Positions 22,536 through 34,731 of a stretch of 64,000 bases of DNA are shown here, one piece after another (position 1 is the first letter of the stretch; each line of letters begins with the position of its first letter). This stretch comes from Flaccisagitta enflata (lineage: Eukaryota; Chaetognatha; Sagittoidea; Aphragmophora). The position numbers and the translations under genes are program-made. The notes beneath the pieces are model-generated. The model saw nothing but the letters and a program-made list of their open reading frames with translations. It was not told where the DNA came from and made no database searches. The stretch covers positions 98,270,001 to 98,334,000 of the forward strand of contig OZ231126.1 in NCBI GenBank assembly GCA_965153355.1, written 5' to 3'.

Positions 22536-22751
22536 AACAAGGCCAACACCTATATGTCGCGTGCGAGACTTACAGATTGACTTAGAATGATTTATAATGA
22601 CTTAGTTTACCCTGAATTGACTTAAAATGACTTAAGATTGACAAAAAAAGTAAAATGGGGACCGACCGACCGACCAACAGACTAACCAACGGACCAACCG
22701 ACCAACGGATGGACATAGCGGGGTGTAGAGTCGCGTGCACGCGACTAAAAA
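22536..22751 (-). mobile_element. Helentron-like element (HINE)
   Basis: AACAAGGCCAACACC at the left and a hairpin AGTCGCGTGCACGCGACT followed by AAAAA at the right, with GTCGCGTGCGAGAC subterminal at 22556 and (GACC)n before the hairpin. Confidence 0.75.
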
Positions 22752-22996
22752 GATAAGCTAGATGACGCCCTATTCTCTCTATAAGAAGAACCACCAGCGC
22801 TTCTGTGCGTGCATGCGTGTGTGCGTGTGTGTGTGCACGTTTGCGTTTGCATGAAAAGTGGAACAATATCCCTCACTATACCTTAACTAAAATAAATGGA
22901 AGAGGGCCTTGTGAACCCTCACTGACTAGTTAATACGCGCACCACTCCTAGTTTTCCATAAAACAGAATTTGAAAAATATTCCTTCTCTCTGTGTG

Positions 22997-23005
22997 TGTT
23001 TGGGT

Positions 23006-23096
<91 letters not shown>

Positions 23097-23098
23097 TG
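22997..23098. repeat. (GT)n microsatellite
   Basis: About 50 GT units, with flanking GTCTGTGT variants. Confidence 0.97.
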
Positions 23099-23215
23099 TG
23101 TGTGTCTGTGTTTGTGTCTGTGTGTGTGTCCATTTCTGTTTTTTTTTTTCATGTTTGTGTGAAGTGACAGATTCGAAAATGAAATTTGTGATTTCATAAT
23201 TGGGATCCTCCATAG

Positions 23216-23367
23216 GACATGGAACAGCTTTGCTGAATGAGTCTACGGGGGAAGGATTACACGCGGACTTCGATGCGCACTACAAAGGATATATTGTAAA
23301 AGATCTGAATGCCTCCTCGTACGCTAACAAGGCCGGATACACGGCTACCCCAGTCGCGTGCTGGTAG
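23216..23367 (+). pseudogene. Exon-like segment interrupted by a HINE
   Basis: After an acceptor-like ATCCTCCATAG there are 49 open codons with coding-like composition (HGTALLNESTGEGL ... HYKGYIVKDLN). The frame runs straight into the HINE that begins at 23326 and stops inside it at TAG 23365-23367, so the last 13 or so residues come from the transposon. A weak phase-2 donor (TC|GTACGC, 23318) would join in frame to the segment at 23598-23718. No upstream exon was found and no family is recognised. It may be an exon of an unseen gene, or the remnant of one. Confidence 0.35.
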
Positions 23368-24001
23368 GCAGGGGCTGTATTTGAGGTCACTCAATCATTT
23401 AGGTAGGCATCCAATATGGCGAGAATCCCAGGATTCAGGGCACCTCGGGGGGCCATAAGCTGTCTTAACTTTCAGTTCAGACGCCAATTTCACCTAGTTA
23501 TATTGAAAATCATAAAGCGCCTGTGCCTGTGTCATCATCTACAAAGAAATCACTAGCAAAAGTTGTTCTTCTGCCTTCTTCTTGCTCTCTGTTTTAGCGG
23601 CCCTCTAGGGACACAAGGCAGAAAACGCAAAAAACATATGAACAACGCAGCGGCAGCGTCAGGAGCAGCGGCAGAGGATTTAAAACAAGAGGAATTTATG
23701 ATAATAGTACACATTTAAAACTCAAAAGCGCAGTATGTTTTACTTTGAACCAAGTATTGTCCACTTACACACAGCAAGTTAAGACAGCCCCTCATTCACT
23801 TATCCGAATCTTTCACTGGTGCTATGCGTTTTTAGCTTAAAAATTCATGCCTAATTTAGGCAGGCGCAGTGAAGCCAAACACCTTAAAAACCAAAAAAAA
23901 GTAATGTGTGACGGACCAACGGATGAACCAACGGACCGACAGATGGACCGACAGACGGACCAACAGAGCGGGTTGTAAAGTCGCGTAGCACGCGACTAAA
24001 A
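23326..24001 (-). mobile_element. Helentron-like element (HINE), about 675 bp, with non-HINE cargo
   Basis: The left end AACAAGGCCGGATACACGG contains AGTCGCGTGCT; the right end hairpin AGTCGCGTAGCACGCGACT is followed by AAAAA. The left arm copy complements the right hairpin arm, including part of the loop (11 bp). (GACC/GACA)n precedes the hairpin. The interior (23440-23880) is not repeat-like and includes an exon-like segment, as expected for gene-fragment capture. Confidence 0.75.
23598..23718 (+). CDS. Possible captured or terminal exon, basic/alanine-rich
   Basis: After a strong acceptor-like TTGCTCTCTGTTTTAG, 39 open codons end at TAA 23716-23718. The product carries a nuclear-localisation-like GRKRKKH, an Ala-rich stretch and an acidic end (EDLKQEEF). 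Its phase fits a donor ending in two bases. It lies entirely inside the HINE at 23326-24001, so it could be captured host sequence, or a real terminal exon with HINE ends on both sides. Product not recognised. Confidence 0.3.
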
Positions 24002-24355
24002 AGCTGCTTAAAAGCGTAACGGTCTACAATGCTCGACACATCTGAAAGATTGAATTGATGTTAATCGTTTTAAGCAAACGTGGTATTAGTATTTTTGAAT
24101 TATTGTATTTGAAATTGAATCTCGCGTTAGTTTTTTTTTATTTTGGTAAAGAATGAGTATTTTGTGTGATGTATGCAGACAAAAGTGCAGTGTAACAGAT
24201 GGCTAACTGGCTAAATAGACGGACCAACCGACTAGCAGTTCAAATAACGTACATACAATGAATATAGAAAATTGACAGGAGGGCCCAAATGCCTTCAGAG
24301 CGGTCACATTAACGCTTAACGGGCAAACCCAAACACACGCGTACACACACACAAG

Positions 24356-24356
<1 letters not shown>

Positions 24357-24427
<71 letters not shown>

Positions 24428-24495
24428 ATGGACCAACCGACGGACCGACCAACCGACACGGCAAGGTGTAGTCGCGTGTCCACGACTAAAAACCA

Positions 24496-24562
<67 letters not shown>
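24357..24562. repeat. (CA)n and (GA)n microsatellites around a HINE end
   Basis: (CA)n at 24361-24424, a HINE right end (GGTGTAGTCGCGTGTCC, then ACGACTAAAA) at 24425-24492, and (GA)n at 24497-24560. Confidence 0.9.
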
Positions 24563-24572
<10 letters not shown>

Positions 24573-24854
24573 GAACAGACACAGTCACTGAAACACGACA
24601 TTTACAAATATACAGAACGGACTGATAAACATAAAAGTTTTCAAATTATTGAAAAAAAAGTGATATTCATTTCTTTGGCATTAACTCTATGGATGCGATC
24701 GACGAGACATTCCAGCATACTTAACTCAGAATATTGAAAAATTATTCATCTGTTACTACAGTACGCGCAGTACTATGACTTTTGCAAGCGACCAAGTAGG
24801 AGCTTTCTCACGTTGATAGAAACAAAAATGATATCTGAGAAGCTAAAGTTTTGG

Positions 24855-25015
24855 ATTTTCGTAGTCCTACAAAAGGGTCATGTTATCAATTTTCTGCCTT
24901 CAGAGTAATTTGCCAATGGGTGTTTGGTGTTCACCACATGCTGTGGGACCCTTCTTGACCAGTCCGGGGTCTGCACATTCAAAATTGTCATTTCCCGTTG
25001 ATTGTTCCACTGTGT
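24855..25015 (-). repeat. Inverted copy of the 21116-21290 repeat
   Basis: Contains CTTGACCAGTCCGGGGTCTG, the complement of the block in the first copy, with matching sequence on both sides (ACATGACnCTT, CAAACACCC). Confidence 0.6.
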
Positions 25016-25550
25016 GACGTCATATCTCTACGCGGTTACCGGCCTCAGTGTAACTTAATAGATTTAACTATGATAACGCAGATTTTAGTTAGCGCATCCC
25101 GCGATGGAAAATCCATACTGCTGCGAGTCAATCAATCTATTACAATCTATTACATCAGCCAATTAAGAATTTGTAAAGCCGAGCCAGCCAACACCCAGCA
25201 TGGGTAATCTCATATCCTCCTGCGTCCAGCGAACGCAATTTTAGACATTTAGGTTATACTGACTAGTGACAACTCAATTTTTTGTCCCGGACCCCTGCTC
25301 AAATTCCCCTTTTAATCCCCTGCCTATATAGCCCCAACCATATCCTAAAAAACAATTTTTCTTTCATTACACCTTTGAAAATTTGATCTGCAGTCTGAGA
25401 TTTAATTCTGTGGAGTCTGGAATGGATTTTTTGGTGGGACCCATGCCCTTCCCCCACCCTAGGCATCTCTTTAATAGCAGCCCAAAGGCAGTAAATGGTC
25501 AGCGGTACCCGTGCCCTGCTTGAGTAGCGAGTGATATAAGTTGAGGGGCG

Positions 25551-25804
25551 CATTGCCTTCCAATCTTAACCTACGGCGTTGAGATCATTTACTTTGCAAA
25601 CCGTGACGACCGTCGCCAACTCCGCGTTGCATACAGAGCATCTTTCGAAACTTGTTTCACTACTCGTACAACGAGAGCGTCACCGAGCTTCGGCATGCGT
25701 TGCACCGACCCACTTGGGAAGAACTGCTTCAACGACGCAATGAGAAATTTTCTCTAAAATTAGGAAGCGAACCTGAGCTCTGCTGGAGCGCTCAAATCTT
25801 GTAG
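25551..25804 (+). pseudogene. LINE relic: C-terminal part after the reverse transcriptase
   Basis: Translates as PILTYGVEIIYFANRDDRRQ, then LRVAYRASF; after a one-base slip it continues YNESVTELRHALHRPTWEEL with QRRNEKFSLKL. This is the typical region downstream of the LINE reverse transcriptase. It is preceded at 25498-25515 by an orphan foldback-element end (GTCAGCGGTACCCG). No RT core is present. Confidence 0.6.
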
Positions 25805-25820
25805 TCAGCATTTACGTTTT

Positions 25821-26115
25821 TTGTCCGCGACGGAATATCCGACCTACCACCTATCACCTACCACCCAACCAGCCTAAAAGTGAAAAACTTGCATAACTAT
25901 GTCATTTTTCAACTTATTTGGTTGAAACATGGTATGGGGTCTCTAAATGGAAGAACTCAACATTTGCGTACTATTTATCCTGTCAAACCAGCCTACCTCC
26001 CATCCAGCCTACTAACCAAAAAGTGAAAAATGTGCATATCTTTGGCGTTTTTCAGCCAATTTGGTTGAAATTTGGTATGGAGTCTCTAAATGGAAGGACT
26101 CAATACATGTATGTT
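25821..26115. repeat. Two units of a 155-bp tandem repeat with a structured end
   Basis: Starts TTTTTGTCCGCGACGGAATA and has units with CAATTTGGTTGAAATTTGG and ACCCAACCAGCCTA. It is the same family as the longer element at 44978-45980. Confidence 0.7.
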
Positions 26116-26284
26116 ATTTATTTATGTTTGTCTTTCATATAGTTTGTTTATTGTTTTGATGTCAAAATCGAAGAAAAGAAATGCGGCGGCTTATGAATTC
26201 CGGTATGTTTATTCCTTTCTGGTTTTATTCTTCTTTTGCCATAGAAAATTTATTAATGCCAACTTAATATTATCATGATATGCT

Positions 26285-26450
26285 TAGCAATGTGGAAGCA
26301 GAAGCGGAAGCGATGCCTTACAGGCTTTTAAAATGGTGGAAGCGGAAGCGGAAGCTTTGTTTTTTAAATGGTGGAAGCGGAAGCGGAAGCAGAAGCTGTT
26401 GTTTTTCAAATGGGTCAATTGGAAATGGAAGCAGAAGCAGTCCAAAAATC
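26285..26450. repeat. GGAAGC hexamer repeats
   Basis: Four clusters of GGAAGCGGAAGC separated by similar AT-rich spacers (TTTTTAAATGGT). A local irregular repeat, not coding. Confidence 0.7.
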
Positions 26451-26948
26451 TACCGCTTCTGCATCCCTGGTAGATATATACAAGTATACAAGCAAAGGAG
26501 CATACAGTATATGAACCATGAACCGGGTATGCCTCATATCTGAGGACAAAGAGAACTAGCAACCGGCAAAGATAATGGGGCACAGGATGAACAACGACAA
26601 ATGATAGAAGTCTATGACATTGAGGGTAGTTATGCCGTGGGCCTAACAATCTGATTCACGTGTCGTCCGCGAATCATGAATTTTAGACACTGTTGACGAA
26701 GTGCGGGGATGGGGTGGGGGGAAAGAGATTGAATATTGTGGGTCACTTGGCATTGAATAAGAATGAATAATGTATTTCGGCAAATTTTCGTCTTTGAGAA
26801 GTGGACAGGGGACTTTTCTCATCGTGATGGCCAGTTATTTTCTCATGCTCTTTATAAACTATTACATTATCGATTTCTACTGAAATGCGTCTCTTTTCAT
26901 GATAATTATCAAACATTCTCGATTCTTATTTTTAGTCGCGACTTCCTA

Positions 26949-29900
26949 ATGGAGCCCTACGACATAGGCTTGCTCAGTTCTTTAGGCGAGTCTTTACATA
27001 ATCAACAAAAACTTGGACGTTTTTGCGACTTGATTTTGGAATCGGATTCGTTTTCCGTGGCCGCGCACGCTTGCGTCTTGGCCGCTCGTAGTAGACTCTT
27101 GGCTTCGGCGATGCTACCAGAGATATCGATAGAAGGAGAAGCGCAAGTGGACGATCGTAACGATGGAACTGCGACCGGAGCTCTGCCCAGTAAACAAAAA
27201 TTCCGACTAGACGACGATATTCGCGAAACTACATTGACGATGCTTCTGGAGATTGCCTACACGGGTCGGTTAACGCGTTACGTCGACGACAACGTCGCAT
27301 CGGAATCTACCATCGACGCCCCGCCACCGACGCACGAGCGGAGATCTCAACTGGCGCGGCGAGTCGGCGATCTCGCTGATAGACTGGATATGCCGGAAAT
27401 CGTCGACCTCTGCGAGAAACTGGGAAAACGAAAAGCGAGGGGCCGACCTAAAGGACGACTGGTCGCTCGACGGTTGACTGTCGGTATAAACGCGAGCGAT
27501 GACGATTTGAATAACGAAACTGGCGCTGAGCGAGTTATGAAGAGAAGACGCGTCACTAGACTTCCGTCCAAGTACAATAACAGCCTCGTAGTCAATAAAG
27601 GTCTGGTTGCCACCACGACAACGGCTGTAGTAGATAATGATGACGAAGTCGGTGAAGGAAGTGATCGTGGAAGCGATCGTGACGCCAACGATGGCGACTT
27701 TTATCCATATAAGAAACAATCTGTCTCAACGCGGCAACGATCCAGATCGCGTCCATCGATGGAAGTAACGGCCGCGTCCGAGGGTGACGATGACCCGACC
27801 GTATTGCTCATGTCAAAGCGTCGGAAGATATCTAGCGCCAGATTTCGATATCAAACGAAGCGATTGACCGACGCTTTCGACGAGGAACGTCCTGTTTTCC
27901 GTGAGGAGGAGGAGGAGGATGGTGATGATGTCGATGGTAATCAAGATCGTGACGGGACCAAACTGGACGTGGATAAACTATCCGATAAGGAGGTGAGAAG
28001 AGCTCGTGGCTTAAAGCCTCCAGAGATAAACTAACTTATGTAATCTTTTGACAAGTAATCTTTTGAACTGTATTACAGTCTCAAAGAAAATATAATGAGA
28101 AGAGCTGCAAAATCGACAGCACCCCTACCCACAGCTTAGATGGACAATATTATATGGACGGACCCGTGAGGTACTGGTTAAAAGTTTATCCCAATATTTT
28201 TCCTGCCATCGAGGTGTTTTTTAGGTGCGCTATTTGGGTGCCTCACATAGCAAAAGTTGGTTACTTCTTTTCACCCTCTTTACTTAATGCGGAGTGGTTA
28301 ATTTTAAGACCGTTACCATTTTTTCTTTATTAAAAATCGTTCATCTTCTGTTTTGTGGAAAATTGTTTTTGAGGACCTAATTTGCATAATGCAGCGGCAT
28401 AAAACAATATGCTGATATTCTTTAAATTCATTTTTACAAATTTCTATACTTCATTGAATTCTTAATCTGCCTTTTCAATAGATTTTCCATAGCTTATGTT
28501 CTGATATTTTAGTTTATTTTTACAATGATTATGATTTTCTAAAACAAATAATTGTCTTTTTTGTGACAAAACTAAATAAGGTTTTGCTGAATTCTGGGAA
28601 ATCTGCGAAAACTTTAGGGCCAAAACAAAAATGGAAGATAAAGGAATTTTGAAAAAAAGAAAATAGTCATCTTCATGATTTTTGCTCCTCCACATTACTC
28701 AAGTAGGGTGTAGGGATACTCTAAACTTTTGCTGTGTGAAGCACCCAAGTGCGCCATAGCACCTCTATAAGAGGCTCTTCTGTTGGTCAGTTGGTCGTTT
28801 GGTCAGTCATGCTCGAGTTGAAAATCTTGAAAAGAAGCAAAAATCACTGGAACTGATTCAGAAATATGCTAGGATGATTTTTAGATGCGCCATAGCACCT
28901 CTATAAGAGGCTCTGTCCGTCCGTCCGTCCATCTGTTGGTCATGCTCGAATGAAAAATCGCTAAAAATGTTTGAAATCAATCGAAAACTCATTTTGTTCA
29001 TCATTGATGATACTCGTCATTTCATTCATTAAAGTAATCAGCTACGGTCAGGTTTGATAGAGCTGGGGATAGGTCAGATAGGTCTGGTGATAGGTCGGAC
29101 AGGTTTGGGTATAGGTCTGATATAGCTGGTGATAGGTCCGTTATAACTGGTGATACGCCTGATAGAGCTCAGGATAGGTCTGATAGAGCTAGGGATAGGT
29201 CTGATAGAGCTAGGGATAGGTCTGATAGAGCTAGGGATAGGTCTGATAGAGCTAGGGATACGTTTGATGGAGCTAGGGATAGGTCTAAGAACAAAAACGC
29301 CCGGCGCACCGTCTTGGCCCGTGTATCCGGCCTTGTTGAATTGTAGATCCAAAGATATTGGTCATAAATTAGCTAAATCAACATTTAAGATAATGGCTGA
29401 TTTTCACCCTAAAAAGGGCGGTATCTTGAAAACTTGGTTGAAATTAAGAAATCGCCTCGATGGCGGGAATTGAATTGGGATAAGTTGTTAGGCGCCACCT
29501 TTATTGTTCATCAGGTGGTAACTATTCGAGCTGCAGGTTGGGGGGCTTGCGATTTTGACTGCCCCTCTCACTGTAATGTCATTGGTTCTTTAATCATTTT
29601 ATGCTGCACATGACATATACGGATCCATACGGAGTCTATAACTACTATTTTAAGGATCTTAGTCAATTCACTAGTTGAATCATTTTGCCCAATTTGCTTC
29701 ATTCACAGAAAAATAAAGTATCGCAACTTTTCGCGCGCGTTATGGAAATACTGGAAAGTCGTGGAGAGGATGACGATAATAAAGGGGACGGACGAGAAAG
29801 GGTCGGTCAAAGGGACGGACGAGAGAGGGACGAACGTAACAGGGACGAACGTGAAAGGGACGGAGGAGATAGGGAGGAGAATAGTGGAGAAGGATACGAC

Positions 29901-31157
29901 ATCAACTACGAGGCTGAGGATCACTCCTCCAAGTCAATCACCAACACGATTGTGCCGAGAACCGACGAAGAAAAACTCGATTGGAAAAACTGCGAATACT
30001 GCTCCAAGTTTCGCGGGAAAAAGAAAGGCAGATACGAATTTCATTACAACTACTGCCGCCGAGCCGTGGCCTTTTGCCGCAAGTGCAAGAAGCCGTCGTT
30101 GACGGAAGCGGAATCCGAGTCCCACGTCTGCTACAAGATGGAGAAACCGACTTGCCCGAAATGCGGCAAGGTTTTCTCCGAACGCTCCGCTCTTTACGAA
30201 CACAACAAAATTCATCTCGATCTCCGAAGGTTCGCTTGCAAATCGTGCCCGAAAAAGTTTCTACGTGCGGCGCATTTACGCGGCCACGTGATGCACGTGC
30301 ATACCAAAGAACGCGCTTGGAAATGCACGCTGTGCGATTTGGCGTTTCCGTTGCGCTACGAACTGACGCGTCACATGCGCAAACACGAAAAGGCGACCCA
30401 CTTGGCGTGCGATCGATGCGATTTGAACTTCACTTCGTTGAAACTGCTGACTCGTCACAACGCCGACGTACACGACGTCAGGATCAAGAAGGAAGCTTCT
30501 TACTTGGACGGCGGCGCGGCGAAAAACTACGCGAGGACGACCATGAGAATTCCTAAAATCGCTTCATCAAATGCGATCGCCAACTATGGGGAGTCCCTAA
30601 TTAACTTTCACTCTAAGAGATATACAAACATTTCCTCCTCTCACGGCGTGCCTTCGACCACAACTACAGAAGCTAATACGGCGATACAAATCCTTCCGTT
30701 GCCGGGAGTCGAACACTCGTACGTCAGAATACTCTCGAACTCCGGCGAACACGTCGTCGACAATTTGATAAGGACGATGATAAAAGTGGAGGAGGGAAAC
30801 TCCACCCTTACCGCTGGGGCTTTTGCCACCACCACCAAAGTGACGACGCCGATAAAGCCGCCGATACAGTCGACGGTGCAGTCGATAGCGTCAATATCAT
30901 CAATGATCTCGCACGATGATAAGGTGACTTATGTCGTCGCGGATTCATCGAATAATGACGATGATGAAGATCGAACCAAACTCGATGGTGGTGGCAACGA
31001 CGACGTCTCTTCCGGTGGCAACGCCGACGACGTCTCCTCCGGTGTCGGAGTAACGTACGTTGGAATAAATGGCGCCACATTCAAATTACTGCACGACGGG
31101 GAATCCACGCTGGTCGATCCTCACGATATCGGCGTGGAAATGACTTATGAGATCTAA
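26949..31157 (+). CDS. BTB domain C2H2 zinc-finger transcription factor, two coding exons
   Basis: Coding exons are 26949-27992 (348 codons) and 29709-31157 (482 codons plus stop), joined by a phase-0 intron with good borders (GAG|GTGAGA; TTCATTCACAG|). An acceptor just upstream (CTTATTTTTAG, ending about 26935) suggests a noncoding first exon, so I use ATG 26949 rather than the longer open frame from 26763. Residues about 10-160 form a BTB domain (GRFCDLIL, AAHACVLAARS, LLEIAYTG, DLCEKL) with an acidic insert; BTB mediates dimerisation and co-repressor binding. A basic segment (KRRRVTR) and Asp/Arg-rich linkers follow. Two Cys-rich CCHC-like motifs start at about residue 443. Four C2H2 fingers (CPKCGKVF, CKSCPKKF, CTLCDLAF, CDRCDLNF) span about 497-604, for DNA binding. 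The tail is Ser/Thr/Asp-rich. A nuclear regulator is inferred; the orthologue is not named. Confidence 0.9.
28735..29338 (+). mobile_element. HINE copies with a 21-bp minisatellite, in the zinc-finger gene intron
   Basis: Two adjacent hairpin ends (AGTGCGCCATAGCACCT at 28749 and AGATGCGCCATAGCACCT at 28883), each followed by CTATAAGAGGCTCT and a (GTCC/GTTG) tract. A minisatellite of ATAGAGCTAGGGATAGGTCTG units lies at about 29050-29290, and the end GTGTATCCGGCCTTGTT at 29319-29335. The rest of the intron is AT-rich with nothing else evident. Confidence 0.65.
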
Positions 31158-31576
31158 ATAAGAAGCCCTGTTGTCACTCTTTGAATTCGTTATGATCGCA
31201 TGGGTCAATTAAAATGCCGCTGCATCAAAATCGTTACTAAGGCCGGTGAATAATAGAAACACTTCGCTTACTGGCAATTTCACGCGTACTGCCTTCTGTT
31301 TTCTTAAAGAAGCTCGAATATTTTTCTCAACAAACTGAGAGATCGCGTTGACATGCGTAAACCAAATGACATTTTTTAACTTTCTTATCAACAATGACAC
31401 GAAGAACAATTCTTTTATTTCCTAAAATGATCTTGAAGGTTTAATTATTAAACATTGTAGTTCTTTTAAATCGAAAAAGCTACAAGGCCAATATTATGAA
31501 AGATGCCATTTCTTCCAATGGTGTCAATAGATATTTTTTTCCCACTGTTCCTTCCTCGCGAAAATGATCTCTTCTG

Positions 31577-31975
31577 AAGTATTACAGAGAGAGCGAGAGA
31601 GCGCGAGAGCAAGAGAGCGCGAGAGTGAGAGAGCGCGAGAGCGCGAGAGCAAAAGAGCGAGAGAGCGAGAGCGAGAGCGCAAGAACGAGAGCGAGATAGC
31701 GAGAGCGCAAGAACGAGAGCGAGAGAGCGAGATAGCAAGAGTAAAAGAGCGAGAGCAAGAGCGAGAGAGCGAGAGCGCAAGAACAAGAGCGAGAGAGCAA
31801 GAGCAAAAGAGCGAGAGCGAGAGCAAGAGCGAGAGCAGGAGCGAGAGCAAGAGCAAGAGCGAGAGCAAGAGAGTTAGAGCCAGAGAGTCAGGGAGAGGGC
31901 CAGAGAGCGAGAGCGAGAGGGCCAGAGAGCGAGAGCGAGAGGGCTAGAGAGCGAGAGCGAGAGAGCGCAACACTT
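31577..31975. repeat. Degenerate (GAGAGC)n / GAGCGA satellite
   Basis: About 400 bp of AG-rich hexamer-like repeats with scattered substitutions. It is open in several frames on both strands, but of low complexity only. Confidence 0.9.
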
Positions 31976-32109
31976 TTCCCATTTTGTCAAGTCATCGCTA
32001 AATCGATGTTATTCCTAATCATGACATTTCACGCCATTTCTGCTGCTTTTACTAGTAAATCCTGTCTCTTCTGTCATTTTTGTCATTTCCCTCGGTCTGC
32101 TGATGGCAG

Positions 32110-32168
32110 GGACATTGTCCTTATCATGGAAAAAGATGACGAAAAGGTCCGCTGTGTCCGTCTCTCAG
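32110..32168 (+). CDS. Candidate 5' exon of the gene at 49280-61880
   Basis: A 59-bp segment between an acceptor (TTCCCTCGGTCTGCTGATGGCAG shortened: CTGCTGATGGCAG) and a good donor (CTCTCAG|GTAATC). It encodes 19 residues (IMEKDDEKVRCVRLS visible), entering with 1 base and leaving in phase 1. That phase fits the exon at 49280 exactly, and the composition is codon-like in an otherwise repetitive stretch. An internal ATGG could be the start. If correct, the intron would be 17 kb and contain the phospholipase gene on the other strand. The link rests on phase alone. Confidence 0.4.
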
Positions 32169-32268
32169 GTAATCTCCGCAAAAATCGACCCGCATCGGAC
32201 AGACTGACCGAGACTCCTTCCTGCATCGTGAACCGATATCCGGTGTGCAACACCGAGACAGACCGACG

Positions 32269-32304
<36 letters not shown>

Positions 32305-32398
32305 GGATAGGGGATTAGTAATGAGAAGAGAGGGAGAGGTCGAGGAGAGACAATGGAGAGAAAAATGGAAGTGTGAATGGAGAACGGGAGAAAAAGAG

Positions 32399-32519
<121 letters not shown>

Positions 32520-32819
32520 CGAGGTTCGAGGTTCGATTCTTTCAGTCAGATTTGGGTGAGTAAAAGAGCAAACAAAAGAGGTTGAATGACTGGCTCATGC
32601 TCATGCTTGCTTACATTTACGCTGTCTTTCATTCAATATTCATTCATGCCATGGACGAATTATTCATGTCTGAAAATAAAAAAACAGTTTCAAACTGACT
32701 GGTTTCCTTTAAACAGTTACAAATGTCAAGTATCCTGTCTCAAATTCGAAATTTTTCCAATTTTTATCAAAGATCGTTTTCCATTGGAAAAAAAAACGAT
32801 TTCAAAAATAGATTTCTCC

Positions 32820-33541
32820 AAATTGCAGCTGAGTTTCCTACGATTCTAAGAAACGTAGGAATCTGGGTTAGAAAGCTTAGGATTCTAAGTTTCCTAACCA
32901 ACTTTACAATGGGAAATTGAGTTTTTCTCATTTTAATCCAGAAAGCGCCCATTCAATTTTCCTAATTTTTTGGGTGGTTACTAACAACGGGAAGACATCC
33001 TGATGCCGTAGAATAATAGCGTCGCCACTCTACTCTAAGTTGGTGGAAAAAGTGAAAGAAAAATTTTTACCTAGGTTTCTTACGTTTCTATGTTTTCTAA
33101 GAAGATTTTGCATAGGTTTCTTAGAATTCTAGGTTTTCCAAGACTAACAATGTCAGTGAAAATGAAAATCTTTTCTAACAAAAAAGTGAATCAACCAATG
33201 AAAGGAGCAACAGATGTACAAAGAAGAAAAAATTTCTATTCTTGCTGATATTCTAAATCCTTGGAAATCTAGAATTCTAAGAAACATAAGCAACATTTTC
33301 CTAGAAAACCTAGAAACCTAAGAAACGTAGGTAGGATTTTTTCATTCACATCTTTAATCTATTTACAGCGGAGTGGCGATGCTATTCTTTTATGGCATCT
33401 GGATGTTGTGCCATCATGGACAATCACCCAAGAATGGAGTTATAATGAAAAGACTTACTTTCCCTTTGTAAAATCAGCTAGGAAACCTAGAAACGTAAGC
33501 TTCCTAGGTTTCTTAGAATCGTAGGATACCCAGCTGAATTG
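32820..33541. mobile_element. Foldback element rich in CTAAGAAAC/GTTTCTTAG words
   Basis: The ends AATTGCAGCTGAGTTTCCTA and its counterpart near 33521-33541 (TAGGATACCCAGCTGAATT) are inverted. The arms extend through TACGATTCTAAGAAAC and, further in, GATGCCGTAGAATAATAGCG against CGATGCTATTCTTTTATGGC. About 720 bp in total, noncoding. Confidence 0.7.
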
Positions 33542-33631
33542 ATAACAGATACAAGGAAAGCGACTCTACTGTATGTTCAATATGGATTTACCATGATAAG
33601 CAACCTATCAGCACTTCTAAGTGGAACACAC

Positions 33632-33638
33632 ACACTCA

Positions 33639-33726
<88 letters not shown>
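33632..33726. repeat. (CA)n microsatellite
   Basis: About 47 CA units with short variant flanks. A HINE right end (ATGTATCCGGCCTTGTT) stands alone at 33996-34012. The rest of 33730-34550 is AT-rich with no gene seen. Confidence 0.95.
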
Positions 33727-33728
<2 letters not shown>

Positions 33729-34556
33729 TACAGACAGTCACAGACACAGACCCCCCCACACACACACCTTATTTAAGAAATGGTTACATGGTAAACATTT
33801 ATCAATAATACTTTAACTATGAAAAAAATGTTGAATCGTATCGGAAATCGATATCTAGCTATATCTAAAAATCGATTTATAGCTATCTCTTCTCGTATCT
33901 ATTGCAGACGAGAATCACTTTGATCGTATCTAGTTTGTTAGACCTGGATCGTCAGTGGTTACTCTCAGGACACCAAAGCATTAGATTCGGTAGCCATGTA
34001 TCCGGCCTTGTTTTAACTCAACTTGCAGGCCAAAACATTTTGACATGAGCCTAACAAAAAGATGGACGGACAAATAATAGGACAAATGTATGGGTGGGTA
34101 AAACCTAAAGTAAAATCTGTGTCATAAAGTCGCTGGTCTTAAAGATGCCACAAAAAATAATTTGTTCAATACTAACAATTGATATGACATTTATGGAATT
34201 TGCTTGATTGCAAAAAATATTCCTTTAGTAATAAGTCTATTAGTATTGCCTACCTCAAAATAGAAGTCTAGGACAAGTTATCTTCTCATCATAGACGAGA
34301 CTGTACTTTTTGTATCGGGCGTTTTAAGGATAAAAAAACTGTAGCAGTAATTTGTATTACGGCAAAATCAAGGTTTTTGGTACTAAATATGTCATCCAGC
34401 GATACTCGTCATTTTTCTAAAATGGTATCCCGATAGTCATTTCTCAGTAAAAACTATCTACGGTTTTTATTTTAACACTTGTTATATAGAAACAACTATG
34501 CATTTCACACAAATCATTTACATTTCAATTAACGATTCAAGAGTTCGAACACATAA

Positions 34557-34731
34557 TCAAACTTCGTCTTCCTCTTCTTCTTCTTTCCTTGGCATCCATT
34601 TTCCGAGCATTTCCACTTGAGTAAGTTTTCCTTTTTTGGCCTTGATTTCCGCCGAAGATTTAGCGGCACCAAATTGGCCAACCAGATGATCGTATGGGAT
34701 CGCCGCCTCACCAACATCAACGCTATCGCAA
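34557..34731 (-). CDS. Candidate terminal exon, Lys/Glu-rich tail
   Basis: On the - strand an acceptor-like CCTGACAAAAG leads into 57 open codons (SCDSVDVGEAAIPYDHLVG, then a Lys-rich part and KWMPRKEEEEEDEV) ending at TGA 34557-34559. Composition suggests real coding. It lies 0.7 kb downstream of phospholipase exon 2 on the same strand and may be that gene's last exon, but the phase does not fit directly, so at least one more exon would be needed between them. Not recognised as a family. Confidence 0.4.

Noticed and set aside
26763-26948. N-terminal extension of the BTB gene by 62 codons
   Set aside because: The composition is unlike a BTB protein start, and a good acceptor (TTATTTTTAG) lies just before ATG 26949.
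29761-30556. Other-frame and antisense ORFs over the zinc-finger exon
   Set aside because: Shadows of the real frame, which carries the C2H2 motifs.
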